64,000 bases of DNA from Kineobactrum sediminis (lineage in GTDB: Bacteria > Pseudomonadota > Gammaproteobacteria > Pseudomonadales > Halieaceae): positions 434,001-498,000 of the forward strand of contig NZ_PKLZ01000003.1 in assembly GCF_002868715.1 (NCBI RefSeq), read 5' to 3'. The notes under the pieces are model-generated. The model made no database searches and had not been told where the DNA came from. It was given only the letters and a program-made list of their open reading frames with translations. Shown here piece by piece: positions 9,911-18,993 of this stretch; positions within the stretch are counted from its first letter, which is position 1; the number at the start of each line of letters is the position of its first letter. The position numbers and the translations under genes are program-made.

Positions 9911-10471
9911 TTAACGGGGTTCAATCAGGCTTATGGCACCACGCACTTCGCCCAGGCTATAGCCTGTGGCCTGGTCCTCGGGGTAATGGGTCTGCAGTGC
10001 CTGGCGTACGGGTTCGGACAGCGTCTCACCATGGCAGTTGAGGCACAGGGGTTCGACGCCCTGGGCCTGCATGTAGCGATAGCGACCATCAACAACCGCG
10101 CCGTGGTTGATGGTCGCCGGGGGCTGGCCACTGGCCTGCAGGGCGTCAAAGGTTTTCAGTACCTCGGCTTCCCATTCATCGGGTACGGCGCGATTGCGGT
10201 TGCGCGGCTGCAGGCTCACCCTGCGCACAGTCCAGCCGGACTCGTTGCTGAGCTCATCCATGATTGCCGGCGCAAGGGTCGCACAGACGTCAACAGCATG
10301 TGCAGGACCGCCTTCCTGAATGGCCGTTTTCAGCGCCGGTTTGAGCTCGCCAACAAACTGCCGCACCAGGTCCCGGGCCTCTGATTCGCGAGTACCGGTA
10401 GTATTATTGGCCAGGGTAATGGCCGCGCTCGCGCCTAGCAGGACCAGTAAAATCCTGAACATTGTTGACAA
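9911..10471 (-). CDS. Exported DUF3365 (Tll0287-like) haem-binding protein
   Basis: A 186-residue protein with a signal peptide (hydrophobic residues 5-21). It contains a single c-type haem motif CLNCHG near residue 142 and the conserved AIDVC-like segment HAVDVCATLAP, NRAVPDEWE and PATINHGAVVDGRYRYMQ, which are typical of the DUF3365/Tll0287 family. These periplasmic proteins bind haem and are thought to act as redox sensors or minor electron carriers; the role here is unknown. Reverse orientation relative to the next operon, with a short shared intergenic region of about 110 bp that probably carries divergent promoters. Confidence 0.85.
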   Translation of the reverse strand: MSTMFRILLVLLGASAAITLANNTTGTRESEARDLVRQFVGELKPALKTAIQEGGPAHAVDVCATLAPAIMDELSNESGWTVRRVSLQPRNRNRAVPDEWEAEVLKTFDALQASGQPPATINHGAVVDGRYRYMQAQGVEPLCLNCHGETLSEPVRQALQTHYPEDQATGYSLGEVRGAISLIEPR

Positions 10472-10580
10472 CCTTTCATCGTATATGTGGCTGCAGTATA
10501 GCGAAAATCGGATAGCGGACTCATGATCTGGCTCAAGTGGCGCCCTTAACGGACACAGTCAGCTGTCTTATACTGGTTAC

Positions 10581-12035
10581 ATGAGGATACCAATAAACCG
10601 TGCCGGTTACGTTGCCCGCAGCTTCCTTTTGTTGTGGGGCCTGTTGTTTTCATTGGGCGTGAGCGCTGAAGTCTGGGTCATTGATATCGGCGGCGGAATC
10701 GGCCCGGCCACCGCAGATCACCTGCAGCGTTCGCTGGACAAGGCCGTAGAGGCGGATGCCAATCTTATAGTACTGCGCATTGATACGCCCGGTGGCCTCG
10801 ACACCGCCATGCGCGACATGATCAAGGCGATCCTGTCCTCGCCCATACCGGTTGCGGGTTATGTCGCCCCGAGTGGGGCTCGCGCGGCGAGTGCCGGCAC
10901 CTATCTGCTTTACGCCACCCATGTCGCGGCCATGTCGCCGGGCACCAATATCGGCGCGGCCACGCCGGTACAAATGGGCGGTACACCGGAGTTTCCCGAC
11001 TTTCCGGGTGGCGAGCAGCCTGGCGGTAAGCAACCGTCAGGAGAAGAGTCGTCCGGGGAACAACCGTCCGGTGAGGAACCCGCCGCAGCCGGTGAGGACG
11101 AGTCTGCCCAGGGGGCCTTGAAGGGTACCGCCATGCAACGCAAGATCATCAATGATGCAGTGGCCTACATTCGCAGCCTTGCGCAGATGCGCGGGCGCAA
11201 TGCCGAGTGGGCAGAAAGGGCGGTGCGCGAGGGTGTCAGCATCGCCGCGGAGGATGCCCTGGAGCTGGGCGTGATTGAACTGCTGGCAGACTCCGTTGAG
11301 GATTTGCTGGCGCAACTGGATGGACGCCAGGTGTCGCTTGCGGACGAGACGGTAACCTTGCGCACCGCGGGCCAGGACATTCACTACCAGGCGCCGGACT
11401 GGCGCACCGGCTTCCTGTCTGTCATCACCGACCCCAATGTGGCCTATGTGCTGTTGCTGGTGGGTATTTATGGCCTGATCATGGAGTTCTACAATCCCGG
11501 TGTGGGGCTGCCGGGCATTGTCGGTGCCGTCAGCCTGTTGATTGCCATGTACGCGCTGCAGATGTTGCCGGTAAGCTATGCCGGTATCGGCCTTATCCTG
11601 CTGGGGGTGGCACTCATGGTAACGGAGGCCTTTGCGCCCAGTTTTGGTGTGCTGGGACTGGGTGGTGCTACTGCTTTTCTCATTGGGTCGGTGATGCTTA
11701 TGGATACCAGTCTGCCTGCTTTTCAAATTGCGCTGCCCATCATTGTGGCACTTACCGTATTCAGTGTCGGGCTGCTGGTATTCGCCCTGGGACTACTCAT
11801 GAAAGCGCGCCACGCGTCACTGGTGAGCGGCGTGGAGTACCTGATTGGCAGGACCGGCAAGGTGGCGCGTGTCGATGACAACCATGCATGGGTATTGCTG
11901 GACGGCGAGTTGTGGCAGGCGCGCGCCGATACCCCGCTGGAAGTTGATGACGAGGTGACCGTAACGGCAATTGATGGCCTGACCGCGGAAGTGCGCAAAC
12001 AGGCCGCGGGCAAGCAACCGGGAGACGCGACATGA
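10581..12035 (+). CDS. NfeD1b-type membrane serine protease (long NfeD)
   Basis: A 484-residue membrane protein. After a signal sequence (to about residue 30) there is a ClpP/crotonase-fold protease domain ([28 protein letters not shown] with the catalytic Ser; a distal Lys helix), then four to five transmembrane helices (about 285-395) and a C-terminal OB-fold NfeD domain ([24 protein letters not shown]). A low-complexity Gly/Glu/Ser/Pro insert (about residues 140-175, GEQPSGEE repeats) sits inside the protease domain. NfeD proteases work with SPFH proteins on membrane proteins; the slipin gene directly follows with a 4-bp overlap, so the two form one operon. Confidence 0.93.
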   Translation: MRIPINRAGYVARSFLLLWGLLFSLGVSAEVWVIDIGGGIGPATADHLQRSLDKAVEADANLIVLRIDTPGGLDTAMRDMIKAILSSPIPVAGYVAPSGARAASAGTYLLYATHVAAMSPGTNIGAATPVQMGGTPEFPDFPGGEQPGGKQPSGEESSGEQPSGEEPAAAGEDESAQGALKGTAMQRKIINDAVAYIRSLAQMRGRNAEWAERAVREGVSIAAEDALELGVIELLADSVEDLLAQLDGRQVSLADETVTLRTAGQDIHYQAPDWRTGFLSVITDPNVAYVLLLVGIYGLIMEFYNPGVGLPGIVGAVSLLIAMYALQMLPVSYAGIGLILLGVALMVTEAFAPSFGVLGLGGATAFLIGSVMLMDTSLPAFQIALPIIVALTVFSVGLLVFALGLLMKARHASLVSGVEYLIGRTGKVARVDDNHAWVLLDGELWQARADTPLEVDDEVTVTAIDGLTAEVRKQAAGKQPGDAT

Positions 12036-12784
12036 TGTTCGATATGCAAACATTCAGCGGTGTATTAATAGTACTGGTAGTCGGGCTGGTAATATCCATG
12101 TTCCGGATATTGCGCGAATACGAGCGTGGGGTGATTTTCATGCTCGGCCGATTTTACCAGGTAAAAGGTCCCGGCCTGATCATCCTTATCCCCATACTGC
12201 AGCAAATGGTGCGGGTAGACCTGCGTACCGTGGTAATGGATGTACCTACCCAGGATGTGATTTCCCGGGATAACGTGTCGGTGCAGGTGAACGCGGTGAT
12301 TTATTTTCGGGTGATGGATCCGCAGCGGGCCATCATCCAGGTGGAAAATTTTCTTGAGGCGACCAGCCAGTTGTCGCAGACCACTCTGCGCTCGGTACTC
12401 GGCCAGCATGAACTGGATGATATGCTGGCGGAACGCGATCGTCTCAATGCCGATATCCAGGTGATCCTGGACAAGCAGACCGAGGCCTGGGGTGTTAAGG
12501 TGGCCAATGTCGAGATCAAGCATGTCGATCTCAACGAGACCATGGTGCGCGCCATTGCCAAACAGGCAGAGGCGGAACGCGAGCGTCGCGCCAAGGTCAT
12601 CCATGCCATGGGTGAAGCGGAGGCCGCTGAAAAACTGGCCGAAGCCTCGAAGATCCTGGCAACCGAGGAATCCGCCATACAACTGCGTTACTTGCAGACG
12701 CTGGTGGAGATTGCCGGTGGTGAAAAGAGTTCGACCATCGTTTTCCCGTTCCCGGCTGACATCATGAAGAAGCTCACCAGCTGA
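12032..12784 (+). CDS. Slipin (stomatin/prohibitin SPFH-domain) family protein
   Basis: A 250-residue protein with one N-terminal membrane anchor (residues 8-27) followed by an SPFH domain ([36 protein letters not shown]) and an Ala/Glu-rich coiled coil ([27 protein letters not shown]). It is a close type of the bacterial p-stomatin/slipin group that oligomerises in the membrane and is the partner, and sometimes the substrate, of long NfeD proteases. The start overlaps the nfeD stop (ATGA), indicating translational coupling. Function in membrane quality control or microdomains is known for the family; nothing specific can be said here. Confidence 0.95.
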   Translation: MMFDMQTFSGVLIVLVVGLVISMFRILREYERGVIFMLGRFYQVKGPGLIILIPILQQMVRVDLRTVVMDVPTQDVISRDNVSVQVNAVIYFRVMDPQRAIIQVENFLEATSQLSQTTLRSVLGQHELDDMLAERDRLNADIQVILDKQTEAWGVKVANVEIKHVDLNETMVRAIAKQAEAERERRAKVIHAMGEAEAAEKLAEASKILATEESAIQLRYLQTLVEIAGGEKSSTIVFPFPADIMKKLTS

Positions 12785-12837
12785 GGAATGCGCGGCTGCG
12801 CGGGCACACCAACCAACCAACAAACAGGGACGTTGTT

Positions 12838-13830
12838 ATGCGTTGTATTGAAATAAGTGCACCGGGCGGGCCGGAGATGTTGCATCTGGCGCAGCGGAGC
12901 ACGCCCGATATTGGTGCAGGGGACGTCCTGATCGAGGTGGTGGCGGCGGGTGTAAACCGCCCCGACGTGATGCAGCGCCGCGGGCTTTACCCTGCGCCAC
13001 CCGGAGCGTCTGACCTGCCTGGTCTCGAGGTTGCGGGTATTGTTGCGGCGGTGGGCAGTGATGTCCAGCAGTGGCAGGTGGGTGACCGGGTCTGTGCGCT
13101 GACCAACGGCGGCGGTTACGCCGAATACGCCGTGGCGCCTGCCGGCCAGTGCCTGCCGGTGCCCAAGGGCATGGACCTGACTGCGGCAGCCGGTTTGCCC
13201 GAAACCTGCTTTACGGTGTGGACGAATGTGTTCGACCGCGGCCGGCTGCGTCCGGGGGAATCCCTGCTGGTGCACGGCGGCAGTTCCGGTATCGGCACCA
13301 CGGCAATCCAGATCGCCCGCGCCCTGGGCGCCACGGTGTACGCCACCGCCGGCAGCGATGAAAAATGTGCGGCCTGTGAAGAGCTGGGTGCCGTGCGCGC
13401 CGTTAATTACCGGGACGAAGATTTTGTCGAGGTACTGAAAGAGGTCACCGGCGGCAAGGGCGTGGACGTTATTCTGGACATGGTGGGCGGCGACTATATC
13501 AACCGCAATATCGAGCTTGCGGCTGTGGAGGGGCGGATCATCAATATCGCCTACCAGGGCGGCTTTGAAGCCACGGTTAACTTTGTGCCGGTGTTGTTGA
13601 AGCGCCTGACCCTGGCGGCGTCAACCCTGCGTCCGCAGTCCGCAGAGGCCAAGGCCGGGATTGCGACCAGCCTGCGGCACACGGTGTGGCCGCTGCTGGT
13701 AACAGGGGAGTTCAAGCCAGTGATTGCCGCGACCTATCCCCTGGAAGAGGCGCCCCAGGCGCACGCCCTGATGGAGAGCAGTCGCCATATCGGCAAAATC
13801 ATCCTGGAGATCGGCCACCGGCACTCTTAA
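12838..13830 (+). CDS. NAD(P)H:quinone oxidoreductase, PIG3-like MDR family
   Basis: A 330-residue zinc-free medium-chain reductase. Features: GVNRPDVMQRRGLYPAPPGASDLPGLEVAG (residues 39-68), GDRVCALTNGGGYAEYA, the nucleotide-binding VHGGSSGIGTTAIQIARALGA (about 144-164) and DVILDMVGGDYINRNIELAA. No structural zinc cysteine cluster is present. The family reduces quinones with NADPH (TP53I3/PIG3-type). It lies 53 bp behind the slipin gene in the same direction and could be co-transcribed, although the functional link is not obvious. The end overlaps the stop of the minus-strand WYL gene by four bases (convergent). Confidence 0.93.
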   Translation: MRCIEISAPGGPEMLHLAQRSTPDIGAGDVLIEVVAAGVNRPDVMQRRGLYPAPPGASDLPGLEVAGIVAAVGSDVQQWQVGDRVCALTNGGGYAEYAVAPAGQCLPVPKGMDLTAAAGLPETCFTVWTNVFDRGRLRPGESLLVHGGSSGIGTTAIQIARALGATVYATAGSDEKCAACEELGAVRAVNYRDEDFVEVLKEVTGGKGVDVILDMVGGDYINRNIELAAVEGRIINIAYQGGFEATVNFVPVLLKRLTLAASTLRPQSAEAKAGIATSLRHTVWPLLVTGEFKPVIAATYPLEEAPQAHALMESSRHIGKIILEIGHRHS

Positions 13831-14750
13831 TCCCGGCGGCCACTCGGGGCGAATAACCACGGCGTTAGCGCCTCGCGATTTTCCACCACAATCTGCTGTG
13901 CTATCGGGTCATCCTGTGCTTCACCCGGATCGATGTGCAGCAGCTTCAATGCATAGGGCACCAGCTTGCCGCGGATGGTGATCTCGAGTGCGCCGTTGTG
14001 CATACCATAGTCGGCAGCGACCACGCTGGCCTGGTCCGCGCGCAATCGCGGGTCGGGCACAATGCGCAGGGTCACCCGGGTATTCCACTCCGCGTCGCCC
14101 TCGATGCCGTGGGGAGACGTGCCAAGGATATCGGGAATGTCCCGGAAGCGACTGAGCACGAAATCGCGATACTCCTGGTTCTTCTCGCACCAGGCGCGCA
14201 CGTGCCAGCGCAGGCCGGTATAGACAACGGTATGCGGCACGATGATACGGCCCTCGCGGTCGGGGTTATGGATCGATACATAATCCACTTCCAGTCGCCG
14301 TTGCTGGCGCGCCGCCTGCATGATCGGCCGCAGCGCTTCCGGTTTGACATCCCGCACGGGAACCGACAGCACTTCCACGTTGGCAACATTCAGCGCCAGG
14401 GATTCAAACACATTGGACAGCTCATTGTTGCGTGCCATGAGGTGCAGGTATTCATCGGCCATACCCTGGGTGACCCGCGGCATGAAATCCGCCGCCGGGG
14501 TATAGCCCTTCAGTGACATGTCATAGACCAGGTTGCCGGGCCCGATCTCGCGGATATAGTGATTGATATCCTTACTCGCCTGCTGGCGACCGATACCAAA
14601 CGTTTCACACAAATGCCGTGTCGTCAGTCGGCCCTCCCATAGCGCGATCGTCTCAATAAACCGATAGCGCACCAGCAAATCCCAGCGAATGGGCCACGCG
14701 CCTTTCCCGGCAACTTCTGCCTTATTTACGGATGGGGTCAGGTCTCGCAT
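13827..14750 (-). CDS. WYL-domain transcriptional regulator
   Basis: A 307-residue cytoplasmic regulator. The N-terminal winged helix (about residues 22-80: RYRFIETIALWEGRLTTRHLCETFGIGRQQASKDINHYI) is followed by a WYL ligand-sensing domain (VDYVSIHNPDREGRIIVPHTVVYTGLRWHVRAWCEKNQEYRDFVLSRF in pieces, about 185-235) and a C-terminal extension. WYL regulators often sense nucleic acids or nucleotides and control defence or DNA-damage genes. The only usable ATG is inside an 18-bp repeat (copy R1), so the first eight residues (MRDLTPSV) are repeat-derived; a GTG/TTG start further in cannot be excluded. No operon partner on this strand. Confidence 0.9.
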   Translation of the reverse strand: MRDLTPSVNKAEVAGKGAWPIRWDLLVRYRFIETIALWEGRLTTRHLCETFGIGRQQASKDINHYIREIGPGNLVYDMSLKGYTPAADFMPRVTQGMADEYLHLMARNNELSNVFESLALNVANVEVLSVPVRDVKPEALRPIMQAARQQRRLEVDYVSIHNPDREGRIIVPHTVVYTGLRWHVRAWCEKNQEYRDFVLSRFRDIPDILGTSPHGIEGDAEWNTRVTLRIVPDPRLRADQASVVAADYGMHNGALEITIRGKLVPYALKLLHIDPGEAQDDPIAQQIVVENREALTPWLFAPSGRRD

Positions 14751-14806
14751 TGTAGCAACCTTGGGATTATAGCCATGGGGTCAAGTCTCGCATTGTAGCA
14801 TCCTTG
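14731..14806 (-). repeat. Tandem pair R1-R2 of TGCGAGACCTGACCCCAT repeat, minus orientation
   Basis: Two copies of a short repeat read on the minus strand as TGCGAGACYTGACCCCAT, preceded by TTGCTACA/ATGCTACA, about 43 bp apart. R1 (14731-14760) overlaps and supplies the start of the WYL regulator gene; R2 (14773-14806) carries one mismatch. The same unit occurs twice in plus orientation at 15.31-15.39 kb. Short, gene-flanking repeats with this kind of spacing recall REP-type sequences spread by RAYT transposases, but no transposase is present here. Confidence 0.85.
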
Positions 14807-14875
14807 CTCACTTCAACCGCAGCCGTGGTAACCTGTATCAATCCGTCAAATTTCCGGCCCCGGGGCAATGACATC

Positions 14876-15313
14876 ATGAACTATAAAACCTTCAGCAAGT
14901 TCCACACCTGGGTATACCGGGCCAGCGGGGGCCTGATCATGGGTAGCGTTGGTGCGGGCCGGCGCGTCCTGTTGCTTAACGCCAGGGGGCGCAAGAGCGG
15001 GGCCCTGCGCACTACGCCGCTGGTTTACATGGCCGACGGCGAGCGTTTCGTGGTTTACGGCTCCAACAGCGGTAGCGAAACGCCACCCGCGTGGTTGCTG
15101 AATCTGCAGGCTAACCCGCACGCGGAAGTTGAGGGTGGAAAAAAGCACATCCCCGTAAAGATGCACATTGCCCGAGGTGAGGAAGAGGCGCGGCTCATGC
15201 CTCTGGCGCATGCCTACAACGCGCACTGGGCGGGGTACCATGCAACGGCGAAGCGCCATATCCCCTTGGTGGTGCTTACCCCGGAGCAGAGTGACGCGGC
15301 GGCGATGTCCTAG
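14876..15313 (+). CDS. Nitroreductase-family deazaflavin-dependent (F420/FMN-split-barrel) oxidoreductase
   Basis: A 145-residue protein starting at MNYKTFSKFHTWVYRASGG; the ATG at 14876 is preferred to an in-frame one at 14804 because residue 1 then matches the family start. Core motifs: LLNARGRKSGALRTTPLVYMADGERFVVYGSNSGSETPPAWLLNLQANPHAEVE (in pieces, residues 40-92), typical of the DDN/F420H2-dependent reductase-like (TIGR00026) family. The split beta-barrel binds a flavin or deazaflavin. Whether this organism makes F420 is not shown. The gene is neatly bracketed by outward-facing repeat pairs (14.73-14.81 and 15.31-15.39 kb), which suggests it arrived as a unit between the two neighbours. 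Confidence 0.85.
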   Translation: MNYKTFSKFHTWVYRASGGLIMGSVGAGRRVLLLNARGRKSGALRTTPLVYMADGERFVVYGSNSGSETPPAWLLNLQANPHAEVEGGKKHIPVKMHIARGEEEARLMPLAHAYNAHWAGYHATAKRHIPLVVLTPEQSDAAAMS

Positions 15314-15391
15314 CCTGGTTGCCACAATGCGAGACCTGACCCCATCAGTCCTAACCTGGTTGCTACAATGCGAGACCTGACCCCATCAGTT
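15311..15391 (+). repeat. Tandem pair R3-R4 of TGCGAGACCTGACCCCAT repeat, plus orientation
   Basis: Two nearly identical units 41 bp apart (core starting at about 15326 and 15367), each preceded by CCTGGTTGCYACAA. They mirror R1-R2 in inverted orientation. R4 contains the ATG (15368) used by the DUF2868 gene, so the encoded N-terminus MRDLTPSV is the same as that of the WYL protein encoded on the other side. Confidence 0.85.
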
Positions 15392-16774
15392 AAGCCCGGG
15401 CTTGCGGATTTGTTTCGGCTGGCGGGGCAGTTGGAGCGGGACAGGGAGCAGCCGGTGGCGGTGCTGCGGGAGCGGGACAGGGCGATTGCCCGGGAGTGCA
15501 GCGCGGACACCGACCAGGGGCGTCTTTTACAGTGGCTGGACCGGGTGTCGCCGCCGGCAGCCGGCAGCCATCGCCTGTTGTCGGAGGCGGCCGCCGCCAC
15601 CATGGCGAGAGCATTGGCGTTAATCGCCGGCTTTGCCGCCATGGCGGGGTTTCTGCTGGGCAGTGATCGCGCGCTGGTTAATGTGTTCCTGTTACTCGCA
15701 GTGTTCGTACTGGCACAATTACTGCTGAGCCTGCTGTCCGCCGTGATGATGTGGCGCACGGTGCGTGGCCATGTGCCAATGAGCCTGCCGCTGCATCCCG
15801 GGCGCTGGATTGTCAGCCGCAGCCTGCCTGACCAGCGCTACCTGCGGGAGGCGCAGCCCGTATTACGGATGCTGTTTTTACGCTACGGCCAGGAACTGGG
15901 TGCGCTGTTTACCCTGGCGGCGATCCTGGCGTTTGTAGTGCTGCCGGCACTGGGCGAATTCAGCTTTGTCTGGGGGTCAACATTCAATCCCGGCACCCCC
16001 CTGGTGCAGACTGTGATGGATACCCTGGCATGGCCCTGGGCGGATCTGTTGCCAGCCGCGACGGTGCCCCCTGAGGTACTCGCCAGTAGCCGTATCCATC
16101 CCGCACTGATCAATCTCGACCAGGCCAATATCGAAAGCATGCGTGGCTGGTGGCCCTTCTTATCCCTGTGCCTGCTGGTGTACGCACTGTTGCCGCGGCT
16201 GCTGTTGTGGGCGGTGTCGAAAGTACTGTCCCGACGCTTGCTGGCGCGCAGTTTTCGCCAGTACCCGGGCGCCGAACTGGTACTGGCCAGGATGCAGGCG
16301 CCGCTGGTGCGTACCCGGGGAGAGGCCGATACCCCTGCGGCACCCACGCAAACGCCTGTCGCGAGGGCGGCACCCACCGTAACCGGTACCGACGAACGCC
16401 TGCTGGTAGTGAACTATGGCAATGCCCTGGGCACAGACAGCCCGCAGCAATTCGAGGAACTGGTGATGCTGGATGCGGGGCACATAGTCGCCATCGGCAG
16501 CGCCAGCGAGCGCGACGATGTCAGCCGCCTGCAGGCACTACCGGTGAAGCGTTTTGATCGCGTGCTGTTACTGGTGAAGGGCTGGGAGCCGCCGATGGCG
16601 GAACTGCGGGATCTACTGACGGCCCTGGCGACAGTGCCGCGCTGTACCGTGCTGCTGGTGCCGCTCCCCGGCAGGGCCACTCCCCACCGCAAGGTTGAGG
16701 ACTGGCGTACCTTCGCACGGTCACTGCCCTTCGCCAGCGTGGATGTGCAATTATTGAACCGGGTAGAGAACTGA
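15368..16774 (+). CDS. DUF2868 membrane protein, partner of DUF3482 GTPase
   Basis: A 468-residue inner-membrane protein. The N-terminal helix LADLFRLAGQLERDREQP is typical of DUF2868, followed by hydrophobic helices at about 80-100, 105-130, 180-205 and 262-285, a Pro/Ala/Thr linker (about 320-340) and a soluble C-terminal domain. DUF2868 genes are usually followed by a DUF3482 GTPase, as here, where stop and start overlap by one base (16774). The function of the pair is unknown. The start codon lies in repeat R4; no convincing Shine-Dalgarno is visible, and the family-like sequence begins at once after the repeat-derived residues, so the repeat appears to have replaced the native 5' end. 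Confidence 0.87.
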   Translation: MRDLTPSVKPGLADLFRLAGQLERDREQPVAVLRERDRAIARECSADTDQGRLLQWLDRVSPPAAGSHRLLSEAAAATMARALALIAGFAAMAGFLLGSDRALVNVFLLLAVFVLAQLLLSLLSAVMMWRTVRGHVPMSLPLHPGRWIVSRSLPDQRYLREAQPVLRMLFLRYGQELGALFTLAAILAFVVLPALGEFSFVWGSTFNPGTPLVQTVMDTLAWPWADLLPAATVPPEVLASSRIHPALINLDQANIESMRGWWPFLSLCLLVYALLPRLLLWAVSKVLSRRLLARSFRQYPGAELVLARMQAPLVRTRGEADTPAAPTQTPVARAAPTVTGTDERLLVVNYGNALGTDSPQQFEELVMLDAGHIVAIGSASERDDVSRLQALPVKRFDRVLLLVKGWEPPMAELRDLLTALATVPRCTVLLVPLPGRATPHRKVEDWRTFARSLPFASVDVQLLNRVEN

Positions 16775-18195
16775 TGGCCACACCCACCTTTGCGGTAGTC
16801 GGGCGCCCGAACAAGGGCAAGTCCAGCATCGTCGCCACTTTGGCACGGGACGACACCGTGTTCATCGATGCCCGTGCCGGCTCTACCAGCAGCGCCCGCA
16901 GTTTCCCGATGCGCGTGGATAACGAAACCCTGTACGTACTGGTGGACACCCCGGGTATCCAGCGCGCGCGAGCGGTACTGGAGTGGCTGCAGGCGCACAG
17001 TATCGACGCCGCCTCGCGGCCGGCTGCGGTACGCGAATTCGTAGAGACCCATCGCACTGATCCCCGCTTTCACGATGAGTGCGAACTGCTGCAGCCGATT
17101 GTCGACGGTGCCGGGATCATTTACGTGGTGGATGGCTCAGTACCGTTTGGCGCCGATTATGAAGCGGAAATGGAGATCCTGCGCTGGACCGGTCGCCCCA
17201 GCCTGGCCCTGATCAATCCCATCGACAGCGACGATTATGCGGAGCAGTGGTTTGCCGGCCTGGGCCAGTTTTTTCGCACCGTGCGCCTGTTTGATGCACA
17301 GCGCGCCGAGCTCACCAAGCAGCTGGAGCTGCTGGAATTATTCGGCCACCTGGACCCCGACTGGCGACAGCCGTTAACCCGGGCAGTGGAAGTGCTCAGG
17401 GATGAGCGCCGCCGCCAGCACCATTCGGCCAGCCTGCTGATCACCGATTTGCTGGTGGAGACCATCACCTTCCAGACGTCCCAGCGCGTACCCGAGGGAT
17501 TGCCCCTGGAGCCCGTGCAAACGCTTCTGTTCCAGCGTTACCGGCAGCACCTGGCGACCCGCGAGCGCGAGTGCCGGCGCCAGGTGGAGGAAGTGTTCAA
17601 TTACACTACCCTGACCCGCACGGAAGAGGGGCTGGCGCTGGAAGAGTCGGAGTTGTTCAATGTCGAGAACTGGTATTTGTGGGGGCTGGACAAGCGCTCG
17701 CTGGCGGCGGTGGCCACCTCCGCAGGCGCGGTAGTGGGTGGCGGCACCGGTTTGCTCATCGATGGCGCGACCGGGGGGCTGCTGGGCGGCCTGGGCACTT
17801 TGGTATCCGGCGCACTGGGTGCCGCCGGCTCCGGTATCGCGGCGCTGCGGTATGCGGGCGATATCGGCCAGATCACCGTCAAGGGTATCCCCACCGGCGG
17901 CAAGCAGTTGAGTTATGGGCCGACGCAAAATCTCAATTTTCCCTTTGTGGTGCTGGGCCGCGCCTTATTGCATCATCAAATGCTGTGCAGCCGGACCCAC
18001 GCCGATCGCAGCCCGCTGGATCTGCAGGGGCAGTTGCTGGCCGCGCTGGATGACAGCCTGCGCCGTCGCCTGGGACGATTGTTCGCGGAGATTCGCAAGG
18101 GTAGGAAAGTACACGAGCGACGCCAGGCACTGGCGGCGCTGATTGAACAGATCTGTCTGCAGCGCGATGCGCAAACCCGGGGTGCACTACGATGA
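16774..18195 (+). CDS. DUF3482-domain Era-like GTPase
   Basis: A 473-residue GTPase. G1 is GRPNKGKSS (residues 9-17), switch region with GSTSSARSFPM, G3 DTPGI (about 55-59) and a non-canonical G4 region around NPIDSDD. A C-terminal DUF3482 half contains a glycine-zipper/hydrophobic stretch (about 312-360: AGAVVGGGTGLLIDGATGG and onward) that probably inserts into or associates with the membrane. It is translated from an ATG overlapping the stop of the DUF2868 gene and overlaps the downstream SDR by four bases, so three genes form one tightly coupled operon. Architecture resembles YfjP/YcjF-like membrane GTPases; biological role unknown. Confidence 0.9.
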   Translation: MATPTFAVVGRPNKGKSSIVATLARDDTVFIDARAGSTSSARSFPMRVDNETLYVLVDTPGIQRARAVLEWLQAHSIDAASRPAAVREFVETHRTDPRFHDECELLQPIVDGAGIIYVVDGSVPFGADYEAEMEILRWTGRPSLALINPIDSDDYAEQWFAGLGQFFRTVRLFDAQRAELTKQLELLELFGHLDPDWRQPLTRAVEVLRDERRRQHHSASLLITDLLVETITFQTSQRVPEGLPLEPVQTLLFQRYRQHLATRERECRRQVEEVFNYTTLTRTEEGLALEESELFNVENWYLWGLDKRSLAAVATSAGAVVGGGTGLLIDGATGGLLGGLGTLVSGALGAAGSGIAALRYAGDIGQITVKGIPTGGKQLSYGPTQNLNFPFVVLGRALLHHQMLCSRTHADRSPLDLQGQLLAALDDSLRRRLGRLFAEIRKGRKVHERRQALAALIEQICLQRDAQTRGALR

Positions 18196-18986
18196 GTATG
18201 AGAAAAACGGTGATGATTACCGGGGCGTCCTCCGGTATCGGTGAATCACTGGCGAACATCATTGCGGCCCAGGATTATGACCTGATCCTGGTGGCGCGCA
18301 GTACCGACAAGCTCACAGCGCTGGCGACCAGGCTGGGGGCCGAGCACAATGTTACGGTGACGGTGTTGCCCGCCGACCTGGCAGTCCCGGGCAGTGCCGG
18401 GGAATTGTTCCAGGCGCTCAAGCGCAGGAAACTGCAGGTGGATATCCTGGTGAATAATGCCGGGGTGCTCAAGCACGGTGCCTTCAATGCCATGCTACCG
18501 GCGCAGCACCAGGAGATGATCCAGCTCAATGTGGTGGGTTTCACCGATATGCTGGCGCATTTTGTGCCGCCGATGGTGGCGCGCGGCAGTGGCCGGGTCC
18601 TGAACGTGGCGTCCATTGCCGCTTTCCAGCCCATTCCCAGCCTGGCGACTTATGCGGCCACCAAGGCCTACGTGTTGTCTTTGTCGGAGTCGCTGGCGGA
18701 GGAATTGCGGGGCTCGGGGGTGACGTTGACGACATTGTGCCCCGGTATCACCGCCACCAATATGGTGTTCCAGGCGCAGGCCAGCTCCAATGCCCTGCAG
18801 AACCTGCCGTCAATGGTGATTTCGGATGTGCAGGATGTAGCCGGGGAAGCATGGCGCGCCTGCCTGAAAGGGCAGGCGATCGTGGTGCCCGGTACCCTGA
18901 ACCTGGCCGCCACCGTGGCCGCCCGCGCAACACCGAAATGGCTGGTGCGCAGGCTTACCGGGCTGCTGGGCCGTTCAACCCTGTAG
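18192..18986 (+). CDS. Short-chain dehydrogenase/reductase
   Basis: A 264-residue classical SDR. TGASSGIGESLA (residues 10-21) binds the dinucleotide, NNAG is at about 93-96, the catalytic Ser is in NVASIAAF (about 142) and YAATKAY gives Tyr and Lys (about 155-159). Substrate cannot be told; the sequence is most like DltE/YciK-type SDRs of the SDR3 cluster. The ATG overlaps the GTPase stop (ATGAGT) and a purine-rich stretch lies just inside the upstream gene, so expression is probably coupled to the DUF2868-DUF3482 operon. Convergent with the next gene. Confidence 0.92.
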   Translation: MSMRKTVMITGASSGIGESLANIIAAQDYDLILVARSTDKLTALATRLGAEHNVTVTVLPADLAVPGSAGELFQALKRRKLQVDILVNNAGVLKHGAFNAMLPAQHQEMIQLNVVGFTDMLAHFVPPMVARGSGRVLNVASIAAFQPIPSLATYAATKAYVLSLSESLAEELRGSGVTLTTLCPGITATNMVFQAQASSNALQNLPSMVISDVQDVAGEAWRACLKGQAIVVPGTLNLAATVAARATPKWLVRRLTGLLGRSTL

Positions 18987-18993
18987 GCATGCG

